From NCBI GenBank assembly GCA_000824845.1, contig CCNC01000046.1, positions 124,001-188,000 of the forward strand: a stretch of DNA of 64,000 nt. The letters are read 5' to 3'. Below, piece by piece: positions 24,648 through 33,727 of the stretch. The notes under the pieces are model-generated. The model ran no database searches, had not been told where the DNA came from, and saw only the letters and a program-made list of their open reading frames with translations. Made by a program: the position numbers and the translations under genes. The DNA is from Mesorhizobium sp. ORS 3359 (GTDB taxonomy: Bacteria > Pseudomonadota > Alphaproteobacteria > Rhizobiales > Rhizobiaceae). Position 1 is the first letter of the stretch; each line of letters opens with the position of its first letter.

Positions 24648-25790
24648 ATGAACGTCACCGTCAATCCACCCATCCTGGAGCATACGATCGAGGCAGGGGA
24701 AGCGCCGCGGTCACGAGGACGGATCGTCAAGCGAGTTGCAATAGCGACGGGCCTGGTGACTGGCTTCGCCGCCGCGGTATCCTATGGCTATGACTACTGG
24801 ACGGTTGGCCAGTACCTCGAATCGACCGACGATGCTTATGTCAAGGCGGACTATACGATCGTGGCGCCGAAGACCTCTGGCTATATCGCCGAGGTGCTCG
24901 TGGAGGACAACTCGCGCGTCAGGGCAGGTCAGGTCCTTGCCCGCATCGATGACCGCGATGCCAGGGCCGCGCTAGACCAGGCGCAAGCCAACGTCGAAGC
25001 GGCGGAGGCGGCGTTGCGCAATTTGGACGCTCAAATCGCCCTGCAGAATTCGGTCATAGAACAGCAAAGGGCGAATGTCGCCGCGACGCAAGCGAAGCTC
25101 ACTTTCGCGCGACAGGAGAACGATCGGTACAGTACCTTGCTGAGCAGCGGCTATGGCACCAGCCAGCGGGCGCAGGAGGCAGTGGCTGCGCTCAGTGAGA
25201 ACGAAGCCCAGTTGCGGCGCGATCGCGCCGCGCTGGTTGCGGCAGGCAAGGCGATCGACGTGCTCGCGAGCGAGCGCGGTAAGGCCCACGCAGAAGCGGA
25301 CCGCAGCCGCGCAGCCCTGCGCCAGGCGCAGCTCAACCTCTCTTACACCGTGATCACCGCGCCGGTCGACGGCACAGTCGGGGCTCGCTCGCTTCGCGTG
25401 GGCCAGTATGTGCAGGCCGGAACCCAACTCATGGCTGTGGTCCCACTGGACGCGGTCTATGTCGTGGCGAATTTCAAAGAGACACAACTCGCCCATGTGC
25501 GCAGCGGACAGCCGGTCGAACTCGCAGTCGACGGCTTCCCCGATGTGGCGCTCAGGGGGAATGTCGACAGCCTGTCGCCGGCAAGCGGGCTCGAATTCGC
25601 CCTGCTGCCCCCCGACAACGCCACCGGCAACTTCACTAAGATAGTACAGCGCATTCCGGTGAAGATCGCGATCGAGGGCGGCGGGCTCGTGGGATTACTA
25701 CGGGCCGGCATGTCGGTCCAACCGACGATCGACACGAAATCAGCCTTTCGCGCCGCACCGCGCGAATTGGACGGCGGCCGCCGATCATAG
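24648..25790 (+). CDS. HlyD/EmrA-family efflux periplasmic adaptor
   Basis: This adaptor of 380 residues links an inner-membrane exporter to the outer membrane. It has one membrane helix (about residues 28-48), a lipoyl-like half motif after it (YLESTDDAYVKADYTIVAPK), a long coiled coil (about residues 105-235, Ala/Gln/Arg-rich) and the closing half (YTVITAPVDGTVGARSLRVG). Family length is normal. An AAAAGGAG ribosome site precedes ATG at 24648. It is followed after 104 bases by its DHA2-type MFS partner and is divergent from a LysR regulator. Confidence 0.92.
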   Translation: MNVTVNPPILEHTIEAGEAPRSRGRIVKRVAIATGLVTGFAAAVSYGYDYWTVGQYLESTDDAYVKADYTIVAPKTSGYIAEVLVEDNSRVRAGQVLARIDDRDARAALDQAQANVEAAEAALRNLDAQIALQNSVIEQQRANVAATQAKLTFARQENDRYSTLLSSGYGTSQRAQEAVAALSENEAQLRRDRAALVAAGKAIDVLASERGKAHAEADRSRAALRQAQLNLSYTVITAPVDGTVGARSLRVGQYVQAGTQLMAVVPLDAVYVVANFKETQLAHVRSGQPVELAVDGFPDVALRGNVDSLSPASGLEFALLPPDNATGNFTKIVQRIPVKIAIEGGGLVGLLRAGMSVQPTIDTKSAFRAAPRELDGGRRS

Positions 25791-25894
25791 TCAGCCGATG
25801 ATCGGCATTGCTGAGCGGATCCCCCCTCCCGTCCGCTCGCCGGCCGCCGTCCAAATCTTTGCCTGTTGGTTCCCTAGCACCAAGGAGTCCGACC

Positions 25895-27505
25895 GTGTCT
25901 GGAACTCTAACCACCCACTCCGCACGCGAAAAGACGCCGAGTCGAGCCCCGCTTGAGGGCCAGTCGGCATCTCTCAAATCCTGGGTCGCGGTCATCGGCT
26001 CGACGCTTGGAGCCTTCATGGCGGTACTCAATATCCAGATTGTCAATGCTTCGCTCGCCGACATTCAAGGCGCCATAGGCGCCGGTATCGACGATGGAGG
26101 CTGGATATCGACCGCCTATCTCGTCGCGGAAATTGTCGTCATTCCGCTCACCGGATGGCTGTCGCGGGTCTACTCGATCCGTATCTACCTGCTGGCCAAC
26201 GCGATCTTGTTTCTTGCTTTTTCCGTCGCCTGCGCCTTCGCGCAAAACCTGCAGGAAATGATCGTCCTGCGAGCCTTTCAGGGCTTTTGCGGGGGCGTGC
26301 TGATCCCTGTTGCTTTCACCATCACCATAACTCTCCTGCCCAAGGCGAAGCAGCCAATCGGGTTCGCGCTGTTTGCGTTGTCGGCGACCTTTGCTCCCGC
26401 GATCGGACCGACGATCGGCGGTTATCTCACCGAGAACTGGGGTTGGCAGTACATCTTCTACGTCAATCTCGTTCCCGGCGCGCTTATGGTCGGCATGCTG
26501 TGGGGATCCCTCGAACCGGCGCCGATGCAACTCTCGCTGCTGCGTCAGGGTGACTGGGCGGGGATCACCACAATGGCGATCGGGCTCGGAACCTTGCAGA
26601 CCGTGCTTGAGGAAGGAAACAAGGACGACTGGTTCGGCTCACCTTTCATCGTGCGGCTGTCGCTGATCGTCGCCGTCAGCCTCTCGCTTTTTCTGTGGAT
26701 TGAGCTGAGAAGCGAAAGGCCCTTGCTCAATCTCAAGCTGCTTGCTCGTTGGAATTTCGGCTTCTCCATCCTGGCCAGCTTCCTGCTGGGAATAGCGCTT
26801 TACGGCGCGGTGTTCATCCTGCCGGTGTACCTCGCGCGCGTGCAGGGCTATAATGCCGAGCAGATCGGCATGGTGCTGGCCTGGACGGGCTTGCCGCAGT
26901 TGCTACTGATCCCGCTCGTGCCGCGGCTGATGCAGCGCTTTGACACCCGCATCCTGGTCGTCGTTGGCTTCGCGCTCTTTGCCGTGAGCAACTTCATGAA
27001 TATCGAACTGACGACGGCATACGCGTCAGATCAGCTTTTTTGGCCGAACATCGTCCGGGCCCTCGGTCAGGCCCTTGTTATGGTCCCCCTTTCGGCTGTG
27101 GCAACTGCGGGTATCGACAGCCAAAACGCAGGCTCCGCCTCAGCCCTGTTCAACATGATGAGAAATCTAGGGGGCGCCGTTGGCATAGCCATGCTCCAGA
27201 CGTTTCTGACGAAACGCGAGCAATTCCACTCGAACGTGCTGGTTCAGTCGGTGTCGCTGTTCGAGCAAAGCACCCGCGCGCGCATCGACCGTTTGACTGG
27301 ATATTTCCTGGTCCATGGCATTAGCGATCGCGCCGCAGCGACCCACCAGGCCCTCGTCGCCATTGGTCGGACGGTGCAGAAGCAGGCCTACATCATGGCT
27401 TTCAGTGACGCTTTCTACCTGCTCGGGGCGGCTCTCGTCGCCGCGCTCGCCGCCACCATGATGCTGCGCAAACCAAGCCATGTCGAGGCAGGCGGCGCAC
27501 ACTGA
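25895..27505 (+). CDS. DHA2-type MFS multidrug efflux transporter (EmrB-like)
   Basis: This inner-membrane drug/proton antiporter of about 536 residues has 14 predicted membrane segments. Motifs include GSTLGAFMAVLNIQIVNASL in helix 1, WISTAYLVAEIVVIPLTGWL and QGFCGGVLIP, all typical of the EmrB/QacA family. GTG at 25895 is chosen because AAGGAG lies seven bases upstream; the frame is open from 25808. With the preceding adaptor it should form an EmrAB-type pump, using an outer-membrane channel encoded elsewhere. Confidence 0.92.
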   Translation: MSGTLTTHSAREKTPSRAPLEGQSASLKSWVAVIGSTLGAFMAVLNIQIVNASLADIQGAIGAGIDDGGWISTAYLVAEIVVIPLTGWLSRVYSIRIYLLANAILFLAFSVACAFAQNLQEMIVLRAFQGFCGGVLIPVAFTITITLLPKAKQPIGFALFALSATFAPAIGPTIGGYLTENWGWQYIFYVNLVPGALMVGMLWGSLEPAPMQLSLLRQGDWAGITTMAIGLGTLQTVLEEGNKDDWFGSPFIVRLSLIVAVSLSLFLWIELRSERPLLNLKLLARWNFGFSILASFLLGIALYGAVFILPVYLARVQGYNAEQIGMVLAWTGLPQLLLIPLVPRLMQRFDTRILVVVGFALFAVSNFMNIELTTAYASDQLFWPNIVRALGQALVMVPLSAVATAGIDSQNAGSASALFNMMRNLGGAVGIAMLQTFLTKREQFHSNVLVQSVSLFEQSTRARIDRLTGYFLVHGISDRAAATHQALVAIGRTVQKQAYIMAFSDAFYLLGAALVAALAATMMLRKPSHVEAGGAH

Positions 27506-27539
27506 ACCGTTTCGACTGAAAACCGGAAAGGACAATTCA

Positions 27540-27953
27540 ATGATCTCAAATCCCGAATTGCGGCGGCGTGGGCTTGCGCATTTCGAGCGGCTTTTCGGCG
27601 CCGGGGCAGGCGACGCCCTTGTCCGCGACATGGAAGGACTGTGCCCAGACTTCACGGACATGTCGATCGAATGGGCCATTGGCGGCATCACTGCCCGTCC
27701 TGGGCTTGACTATGTGACTCGTGAGATCGTGGTAATCGCCGCCTGCGTTACGTTGGGACACACCGTCACGCAGTTAAGGGCGCATACGCAAGCCGCGCTT
27801 AATGCGGGCGCAACGCGCGAGCAGATCATCGAGGCGATTCTGCAGCTTACTTTCTATGCTGGAGGAGCCGCCGTCAGGAACGCCCTGGTCCATGTCAAGG
27901 ATATCCTCAACCACACCATCGGGCATGACGGTGGACAAGCCGGCGAAACATGA
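27540..27953 (+). CDS. Carboxymuconolactone decarboxylase-family protein
   Basis: This protein of 137 residues has the all-helical CMD/AhpD fold. The family core is visible as VTREIVVIAACVTLGH, with a Cys and His spaced as in PcaC-like members, followed by ALNAGATREQIIEAILQLTF. It lacks the AhpD CxxC pair, so a peroxidase role is unlikely. ATG at 27540 follows AAAGGA, 34 bases after the efflux gene, so the three genes probably form one operon. The pairing suggests turnover of an aromatic or lactone compound next to its export, but this is inference. Confidence 0.85.
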   Translation: MISNPELRRRGLAHFERLFGAGAGDALVRDMEGLCPDFTDMSIEWAIGGITARPGLDYVTREIVVIAACVTLGHTVTQLRAHTQAALNAGATREQIIEAILQLTFYAGGAAVRNALVHVKDILNHTIGHDGGQAGET

Positions 27954-28180
27954 TCACGAGGCGGAGCACGCCATTCTGGCGCGCGACTGGGTCATCGGCC
28001 GGCGCTTGACATTGTCTTGCGCGAAGCGGGCCATCTTTTGATCCAGCGCGACATGGTCAGTGGCAAAAGGCTGACAAGGCACCCTCGCGATGGCGGTGCC
28101 GACCTGAATGTCCGCTATGCGGGTATCCGAGGACCAAAGCTGCCAATCCGCCTCTGTTGGATGTGGATGACATGCCACCC

Positions 28181-29773
28181 CTATGACGGTAAGGTTCGTC
28201 CAGAGATCAAATCGGCCGCCTTCTCGGCGATCATGATCACCGCTGCGTTGGTGTTCGACGACACGATGCGCGGCATGACCGAGCTGTCGCAGACGCGCAG
28301 ACCCTGGAGGCCGCGCATGCGGAGATCGGGATCGACGACGCTTTTCGCATCGCCGCCCATGCGGCAGGTGCCGACCGGATGGTAAGCGCTGCGGCCATGC
28401 TCGCGGGCAAAGGCCTCGAGCGCCGCGCGGCCCTTCGTCGCCGCGCCCGGCAGATGCTCGCGGCTGATGTATTTCGAGAAGGCCGGCTGCGAGAGAATCT
28501 CGCGGCTGATCTCGATGCCGTCGATGGCGCGCTCCAAATCATAGCGTTCGGCGAACGGATTGGGATCGATGACCGGCGCATCGCGCGGATCCGCCGAGCG
28601 CAGCGCCACACTGCCGCGTGAGCGGGGGCGCACATGGTATGAATTCAGCGTGCAGCCATTGCCGCCGGGGACCGAGCCGATGCCTTTCTCCACTCCCGCA
28701 CCAGGCAGGAAATGGAACTGGAGGTCAGGCGTCTTTTCGGCGCGGTCGCCCCACCAGAAAGCGCCGGCCTCGACGATGTTGGAGGCCACCGGCCCCTTGC
28801 CGAACAGCGCATATTCCAGACCGGCGACGGCCTGCCAGCGCTTCTTCTTATAGCGATCGATGCCGTGCGGCCCGTTGAGTTCGGCGACGACGTCGACATC
28901 CATGTGGTCGTGCAGGTTCTGGCCGACGCCGGCGAGGTCATGCACCACCTTGATGCCGTGCTGCGCCAGATGCGCGGCCGGGCCGATGCCGGACAGCATC
29001 AGGAGTTTCGGCGAGCCGATGGCGCCCGCGGTGATGATCACCTCGCGCTCGGCGCGCATGAGCTCGGTGCGGCCGTTGGCGATGATCTCGACGCCAATGG
29101 CGCGTCCGTTCTCGACAACGACGCGGCTGACCGTGGCGTCGGTGCGCAGTGTCAGATTCCCGCGGCCGAGCGCGGGTTTCAGATAGGCGACCGCCGTGCT
29201 CGAGCGCCTGCCGTTGCGCGTCGTGGTCTGGTAAAAGCCGGCCCCTTCCTGCTCGCCGGCATTGAAGTCGGCGCGGAAGGGCAGGCCTGCCTGCTGCGCC
29301 GCCTTGACGAAGATCCGAGTCAGCGGGTGCGGCGCCCCGCTGGAAACGCCGAGCGGACCCTCGATACCGTGCTGCGGATCGGCAAAGGTGTCGTTGCCCT
29401 CGGACCTGATGAAGTAGGGCTGCACATCGGCGTAGCTCCATCCCGCGCAGCCGAAGTCAGTCGCCCAGTCGTCATAGTCCTGCGGGCAGCCCCGCGTGAA
29501 CACCTGTGCATTGATGGACGAGCCGCCGCCCAACACCCGTGCCTGCGGGTAGACCATGACGCGGCCGTCGATCTCCTTGCCCGGTGCCGCGTCATAGCCC
29601 CAGATCAGCGGGCCGGACGTCATCTTGAAGAAGCCGACCGGCATGTGGATGTAGCGGTCGGTGTCGGGCGGCCCGGCCTCGAGCAGAACGACCGACAGGC
29701 CGGGATCCTCGCTCAGTCTGGCGGCAAGAACGCAGCCGGCCGAGCCGCCGCCAACGATGATATAATCCGGCAT
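28181..29773 (-). CDS. GMC-family FAD oxidoreductase (choline dehydrogenase-like)
   Basis: This flavoprotein of 530 residues oxidises an alcohol to an aldehyde or ketone. The N-terminal dinucleotide fold is DYIIVGGGSAGCVLAARLSE. GMC signature 1 is visible as ARVLGGGSSINAQVFTRG. The active-site His lies in SAYHPVGTCRMG and the partner Asn in SSNTNAAVIMIAEKAA. No signal peptide is seen, so it is probably cytoplasmic or membrane-associated. A GGGAG ribosome site precedes ATG at 29773. It is divergent from a sugar importer across a gap carrying a TTGTCATACAA operator, so both are probably controlled together. The substrate is unknown; a polyol or sugar alcohol would fit. Confidence 0.9.
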   Translation of the reverse strand: MPDYIIVGGGSAGCVLAARLSEDPGLSVVLLEAGPPDTDRYIHMPVGFFKMTSGPLIWGYDAAPGKEIDGRVMVYPQARVLGGGSSINAQVFTRGCPQDYDDWATDFGCAGWSYADVQPYFIRSEGNDTFADPQHGIEGPLGVSSGAPHPLTRIFVKAAQQAGLPFRADFNAGEQEGAGFYQTTTRNGRRSSTAVAYLKPALGRGNLTLRTDATVSRVVVENGRAIGVEIIANGRTELMRAEREVIITAGAIGSPKLLMLSGIGPAAHLAQHGIKVVHDLAGVGQNLHDHMDVDVVAELNGPHGIDRYKKKRWQAVAGLEYALFGKGPVASNIVEAGAFWWGDRAEKTPDLQFHFLPGAGVEKGIGSVPGGNGCTLNSYHVRPRSRGSVALRSADPRDAPVIDPNPFAERYDLERAIDGIEISREILSQPAFSKYISREHLPGAATKGRAALEAFAREHGRSAYHPVGTCRMGGDAKSVVDPDLRMRGLQGLRVCDSSVMPRIVSSNTNAAVIMIAEKAADLISGRTLPS

Positions 29774-29882
29774 TCTCGCTCCCTTGCCGAGGCGAAGTCA
29801 GCGCCTCGCTCTTCATGCGCGCGACGATCTCAAGTCGCTTGTGCCGCGTCAAGAGAAAGAGTATGGTTGCCGTGTTGAAGGG

Positions 29883-29893
29883 TTGTCATACAA
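29883..29893. promoter_or_regulatory. FadR/GntR-type operator, site 1
   Basis: TTGTCATACAA, a perfect TTGT-N3-ACAA palindrome preceded by GGG, lies between the GMC gene and the sugar importer. The same element recurs near 35289, 39590 and 41744. Its form fits the TNGT-Nx-ACNA consensus of FadR-subfamily GntR regulators, two of which are encoded at 36801 and 38659. Confidence 0.7.
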
Positions 29894-29984
29894 GTGGAGG
29901 AGCTTGACGGCCTGTCACGGAGGATCCTGCCGCGCTCCCTGTGCAAGCGCCGGGCGGGAAACGAATTCAATCGGGAGGTTCGAA

Positions 29985-31067
29985 ATGAAGGATAGCAATG
30001 ATCTTGTTTTTTCCGGGAGCGTGAGCCGCCGGACGCTGATGCTGGGCGCTGCCGCCGGGGCGGCGACGCTGGCTATGCCGAATATATTGCGCGCGGCCGA
30101 CAAGCCGACGCTGGTGACATCGATCCGCTCGTTGTCCAATCCTTACCACGCGGTTTGGAAGACCGGCGCCGAGGCTTATGCCAAATGGGCCGGGCTGGAG
30201 CACGTCACCCTGGTCTCGGAAGGCAACAGCGAGAAGGGCATCGCCGACATCAAGGCGATGCTGGCCAAGACCAACGGCAACATGGTGCTTAATTCCGATC
30301 CCAACGACACGCCCGACGCGCGCCCGATCGTCGAAGCCTGTGCCAAGGCCGGCGCCTATGTGGTGACGCAGTGGAACAAGCCGGCCGACCTGCACCCCAA
30401 GGACTTCAATCCGAACTATGTCTCGCATATCGAGTTCGACGGCATCGCCAGCGGCAAGACTATTGCCGAGATCCTGTTCAAGACGATGGGCGGCAAGGGC
30501 GGCATCGTCGCGCTCGGCGGCCTGATCTCGACCACGGCCGCGATCGAGCGGAAGAAGGGCCTCGATGCGGCGCTCGCCGCCAATCCCGACATCAAGCTGC
30601 TCGACTTCCAGGTCGCCAACTGGAAATCCACCGAGGCCTTCGATCTGATGGGCAATCTGCTCACCCGCTTTGGTGACGACATCAAGGGCATCTGGGCCGC
30701 CAATGACGACATGGGCTCCGGCGCGCTCGAGGCGCTGCGCGCCGAAAACCTCGCCGGCAAGGTGCCGATCGTCGGCGTCGACGGCATTAAGACGGCGGTG
30801 GATGCGGTGCGCACCGGCGAGTTCGCCTGCACGGTCACCTCGGATCCGTTCTGGCAGGGCGGCATGGGCCTCGCCATCGGCTACAACGCTAAGATCGGCA
30901 AGTTCGACCCGGCCAAGGAGCCGCCGGAACACCGCGAATTCTACGGCAAGGCGGTGCTGATTTCGCACGACAATGTCGAGGAATATTACAAGACCAATGT
31001 CGAGTCGAAGCCCGAGATTGACTGGAACGATCTCTGGGGCCGGGTGACCGGAGCGATCCGCGCCTGA
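29985..31067 (+). CDS. Sugar ABC transporter periplasmic binding protein (RbsB-like), Tat-like signal
   Basis: This periplasmic sugar-binding protein of 360 residues belongs to the peripla_BP_4 family. The N-terminus contains SRRTLMLGAAAGAATLAMP, a twin-arginine signal ending near ILRAADK. The mature part opens with TLVTSIRSLSNPYHAVWKTG, typical of RbsB-type folds. ATG at 29985 follows GGGAGG at good spacing. It is the first gene of a complete importer (binding protein, permease, ATPase, permease). A hairpin after its stop may keep the binding-protein message in excess. Expression is likely set by the operator at 29883. Confidence 0.9.
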   Translation: MKDSNDLVFSGSVSRRTLMLGAAAGAATLAMPNILRAADKPTLVTSIRSLSNPYHAVWKTGAEAYAKWAGLEHVTLVSEGNSEKGIADIKAMLAKTNGNMVLNSDPNDTPDARPIVEACAKAGAYVVTQWNKPADLHPKDFNPNYVSHIEFDGIASGKTIAEILFKTMGGKGGIVALGGLISTTAAIERKKGLDAALAANPDIKLLDFQVANWKSTEAFDLMGNLLTRFGDDIKGIWAANDDMGSGALEALRAENLAGKVPIVGVDGIKTAVDAVRTGEFACTVTSDPFWQGGMGLAIGYNAKIGKFDPAKEPPEHREFYGKAVLISHDNVEEYYKTNVESKPEIDWNDLWGRVTGAIRA

Positions 31068-31076
31068 CCCGTTGGG

Positions 31077-31116
31077 GCGGGCCGGCTTCTCCCTGGCAGC
31101 GGCCCGCTCCCTTTTT
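31077..31116 (+). terminator. Intercistronic hairpin with T tract after binding-protein gene
   Basis: GCGGGCCG (31077-31084) pairs with CGGCCCGC (31100-31107), extendable to about 11 pairs, followed within a few bases by TTTTT at 31112-31116. This looks like a leaky intrinsic terminator, a common way to make more binding protein than membrane subunits. Confidence 0.6.
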
Positions 31117-31231
31117 GCCGGCGTCCTGCGCCCGTGGCCACGACGCCTGTCACCAGCAGACGGGAAGCGGTTTCTTGACAATCCAGACAGAACCCCTGAA
31201 GTCCGTTTCGGACATCGAGCGGACGACGCTT

Positions 31232-32215
31232 ATGACATTCCTCCCCGGCCGCATCGCCAGCATGCTCGGCGGCAGGCGCTGGCGCAGGCTCGCGCCGCTG
31301 GCGGTGCTGGTCGTGCTGTGCATTCTGATCGCCATCGCCAATCCCAATTTCATCGAGCTGCGCAATCTTGTGCGACTGGCGAACTCCGCCGCCGTGCCGC
31401 TGACACTGGCGATGGGGCTGACCTTCATCATTCTGATGGGCAGCATCGACCTTTCGGTCGAGGGCACGCTGTCGGTGGCGGCGATGGTGGTGGTGCTTCT
31501 CGCCGCCAATGACAGCAACGGCAACGATTGTGGCTGGTGGGCGGTGCTGGCGGCGATCGCCGCGGGCACGATCATGGGGCTGATCAGCGGTCTCGTCCAG
31601 ACGATGCTGCGCATCCCATCTTTCATGGCGACGCTCGGCATGTGGTTCATCGGGCTCGGCCTGTCGGTCTATATGCTGGGCGGCTCGGCCATCCGCCTCA
31701 ATGACGCTTCGATCCGCGACCTCGCCTTGCATCGTTTCCTCGGGCTGCCGCTGGCGGTCTGGGTCGCCATCGGCGCGTTCGCCCTTGCCGCCGTTACCCA
31801 ATATTACACAAGGCTCGGCCGCCACATATTGGCCATCGGCGGCGACGAGGACGTGACCAAGCTCTCTGGCGTCAACGTCACGCGCGTGCGCATCGCGGCC
31901 TTCGCGCTGGCGGGTTTCTTCTTCGGCATTGCAGGCGTGCTCGCCGCGGCCCAGCTAGGCCAGTCGCATGCCGTCATCGGCGACGGCAGGCTGTTTGCCG
32001 CGGTCACGGCCGTGGTCGTCGGCGGCACGGCGCTGACCGGCGGCGAGGGTGGTGTCGTCAACACGCTGATCGGCGTGCTGATCGTCACCGTTTTGGCCAA
32101 CGGCATGATCCTGCTCGGCATCTCGCCTTACATCCAGCAGACGGTGCAGGGCCTGATGATCATCGCCGCCGTGGCGCTGTCGCTCGACCGCGTTCGCCTC
32201 AAGATCGTGAAGTGA
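31232..32215 (+). CDS. Sugar ABC transporter permease (RbsC-like), first of two
   Basis: This inner-membrane permease of 327 residues is in the BPD_transp_2 family. Conserved segments are TLAMGLTFIILMGSIDLSVE, SGLVQTMLRIPSFMATLGM and VTAVVVGGTALTGGEGG. About nine membrane helices are expected. ATG at 31232 is chosen although its ribosome site is weak; TTG at 31175 with GGGAAG upstream would add 19 residues. The ATPase gene follows after five bases. A second, different permease follows the ATPase, so the pore is probably a heterodimer. Confidence 0.9.
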   Translation: MTFLPGRIASMLGGRRWRRLAPLAVLVVLCILIAIANPNFIELRNLVRLANSAAVPLTLAMGLTFIILMGSIDLSVEGTLSVAAMVVVLLAANDSNGNDCGWWAVLAAIAAGTIMGLISGLVQTMLRIPSFMATLGMWFIGLGLSVYMLGGSAIRLNDASIRDLALHRFLGLPLAVWVAIGAFALAAVTQYYTRLGRHILAIGGDEDVTKLSGVNVTRVRIAAFALAGFFFGIAGVLAAAQLGQSHAVIGDGRLFAAVTAVVVGGTALTGGEGGVVNTLIGVLIVTVLANGMILLGISPYIQQTVQGLMIIAAVALSLDRVRLKIVK

Positions 32216-32220
32216 CCGCC

Positions 32221-33723
32221 ATGCTGCAGGCGTCGAACATCATCAAGAATTTCCCCGGCGTCCAGGCGTTGCGCGACGTCTCCATAGAGGTGCGGCCAAA
32301 CGAAGTGGTGGGGCTGATCGGCGAGAACGGCGCCGGCAAGTCGACGCTGATGCGGCTGCTGGCCGGCGGCTACCGGCCGGATGGCGGCACGATTACCCTT
32401 GACGGCGAACAGCTCAAGCTGCGCAACGCCCGCGACGCGGCCAGGCACGGCATCGGCATGGTGTTCCAGGAGCAGTCGCTGGTTCTCAACCTGACCGTCG
32501 CCGAAAACATCTACCTGGGCGAGGAAGACCGCTTCACCCGCTTCGGTCTCGTCAATTGGCGTGCCATGAACGCCGCGGCGCGACGGCAGCTCGCCAAGAT
32601 CGGCGTCGACATCGACGTCACAGCGCGCACCTCCGAGCTGACCTTCGCAGCGCGCCAGATGGTCGAGCTCGCCAAGGCGCTGACGCTGGAGGAGATGGTC
32701 GAGCGTCCATTGCTTATCCTGCTCGACGAGCCGACCTCGGTGCTCAACGCCGCCGATATCGAGGTTCTGTTCGCGCGGGTGCGCTCGCTGAAGTCCCGCG
32801 CCAGCTTCGTCTTTGTTTCGCACCGCCTCGACGAAGTGCTGGCGATTTCCGACCGCGTCTACACGATGAAGGACGGCGCGGTCGTGGCTGAGCACCGCGC
32901 CACGCAAGTCACCGCGCCGGAGCTGCACGAGATCATGGTGGGGCGCGGGCTGCAGGCCGAATATTACCGCGAGGCGCGCCAACGGCCGCCGGGCGACAAG
33001 ATCATGGTCGAGGCCAAGGGGCTGGGCGCTAACGGCTTCTATCACGGGGTCGATCTCTCGATCCGCGCCGGCGAGATCGTGGGCATCGCCGGCGTCGTCG
33101 GTTCCGGCCGCGAGGAGGTGACCCGCACCATCGGCGGATTCCTGCCGCATGACGCCGGCGAGATGAAGATCGCCGGCGAGCCGGTGCGCTTCGGCTCGCC
33201 GGAACCGGCGGTGCGCAGGGGTATCGGCTATGTGCCGCGCGAGCGCAGGCTCGAAGGGCTGGTGATGTTCCTGTCGATCGCGGAGAACATTTCGCTGGCG
33301 GACCTCTCGAGCGTCATCCGCAACGGCGCCATCGACTACGGGAAGGAGCGGCGGCTTGCCGCCGACTGGATCAAGCGGCTCAGCATCAAGGCGCCCGGAC
33401 CGGACGCCGCCTGCCGCAAGCTCAGCGGCGGCAACCAGCAGAAGGTGGTGCTGGCGCGCTGGATGACGGCCGGCTCGCGCATCCTGGTGCTCGACCATCC
33501 GACGCGCGGCCTCGATGTCGGCGCCAAGGAGGAAGTCTACGAGCTGGTGCGCGATCTCTCCGAGCAGGGCGTTGCGATCCTTCTGATCTCCGACACGCTG
33601 GAAGAGACGATCGGCCTGTCGCACCAGGTGCTGGTGATGCGCGACGGCGAGATCACCGCGCGCTTCGATGCGAACCCGGGCAACAAGCCGAAGCAGGTCG
33701 ATCTACTGCGAGCGATGGTGTGA
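32221..33723 (+). CDS. Sugar ABC transporter ATPase (RbsA-like, two domains)
   Basis: This fused ATPase of 500 residues drives sugar uptake. Domain 1 has Walker A GENGAGKSTLMRLL, Walker B LLILLDEPTSVLN and switch SHRLDEV, with a degenerate signature (LTFAARQMVELAKA). Domain 2 has a degenerate Walker A (GVVGSGREEV) but an intact signature LSGGNQQKVVLARW, and its Walker B reads LVLDHPTRGLD, so His replaces the catalytic Glu. Such asymmetry, with one real ATP site, is usual in RbsA-type proteins. A GTG at 32212 overlapping the permease stop is an alternative start. Confidence 0.92.
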   Translation: MLQASNIIKNFPGVQALRDVSIEVRPNEVVGLIGENGAGKSTLMRLLAGGYRPDGGTITLDGEQLKLRNARDAARHGIGMVFQEQSLVLNLTVAENIYLGEEDRFTRFGLVNWRAMNAAARRQLAKIGVDIDVTARTSELTFAARQMVELAKALTLEEMVERPLLILLDEPTSVLNAADIEVLFARVRSLKSRASFVFVSHRLDEVLAISDRVYTMKDGAVVAEHRATQVTAPELHEIMVGRGLQAEYYREARQRPPGDKIMVEAKGLGANGFYHGVDLSIRAGEIVGIAGVVGSGREEVTRTIGGFLPHDAGEMKIAGEPVRFGSPEPAVRRGIGYVPRERRLEGLVMFLSIAENISLADLSSVIRNGAIDYGKERRLAADWIKRLSIKAPGPDAACRKLSGGNQQKVVLARWMTAGSRILVLDHPTRGLDVGAKEEVYELVRDLSEQGVAILLISDTLEETIGLSHQVLVMRDGEITARFDANPGNKPKQVDLLRAMV

Positions 33724-33727
33724 GCCG

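Noticed and set aside
28017..28385. A 122-codon plus-strand frame after the CMD-family gene.
   Set aside because: Its second half lies over the C-terminal codons of the GMC oxidoreductase and it has no ribosome site or family resemblance. The remaining 227-base gap shows nothing recognised.
32128..33624. A 498-codon minus-strand frame opposite the importer 2 ATPase.
   Set aside because: It is a shadow of the ATPase coding sequence, with no recognisable domain and composition typical of antisense reading.
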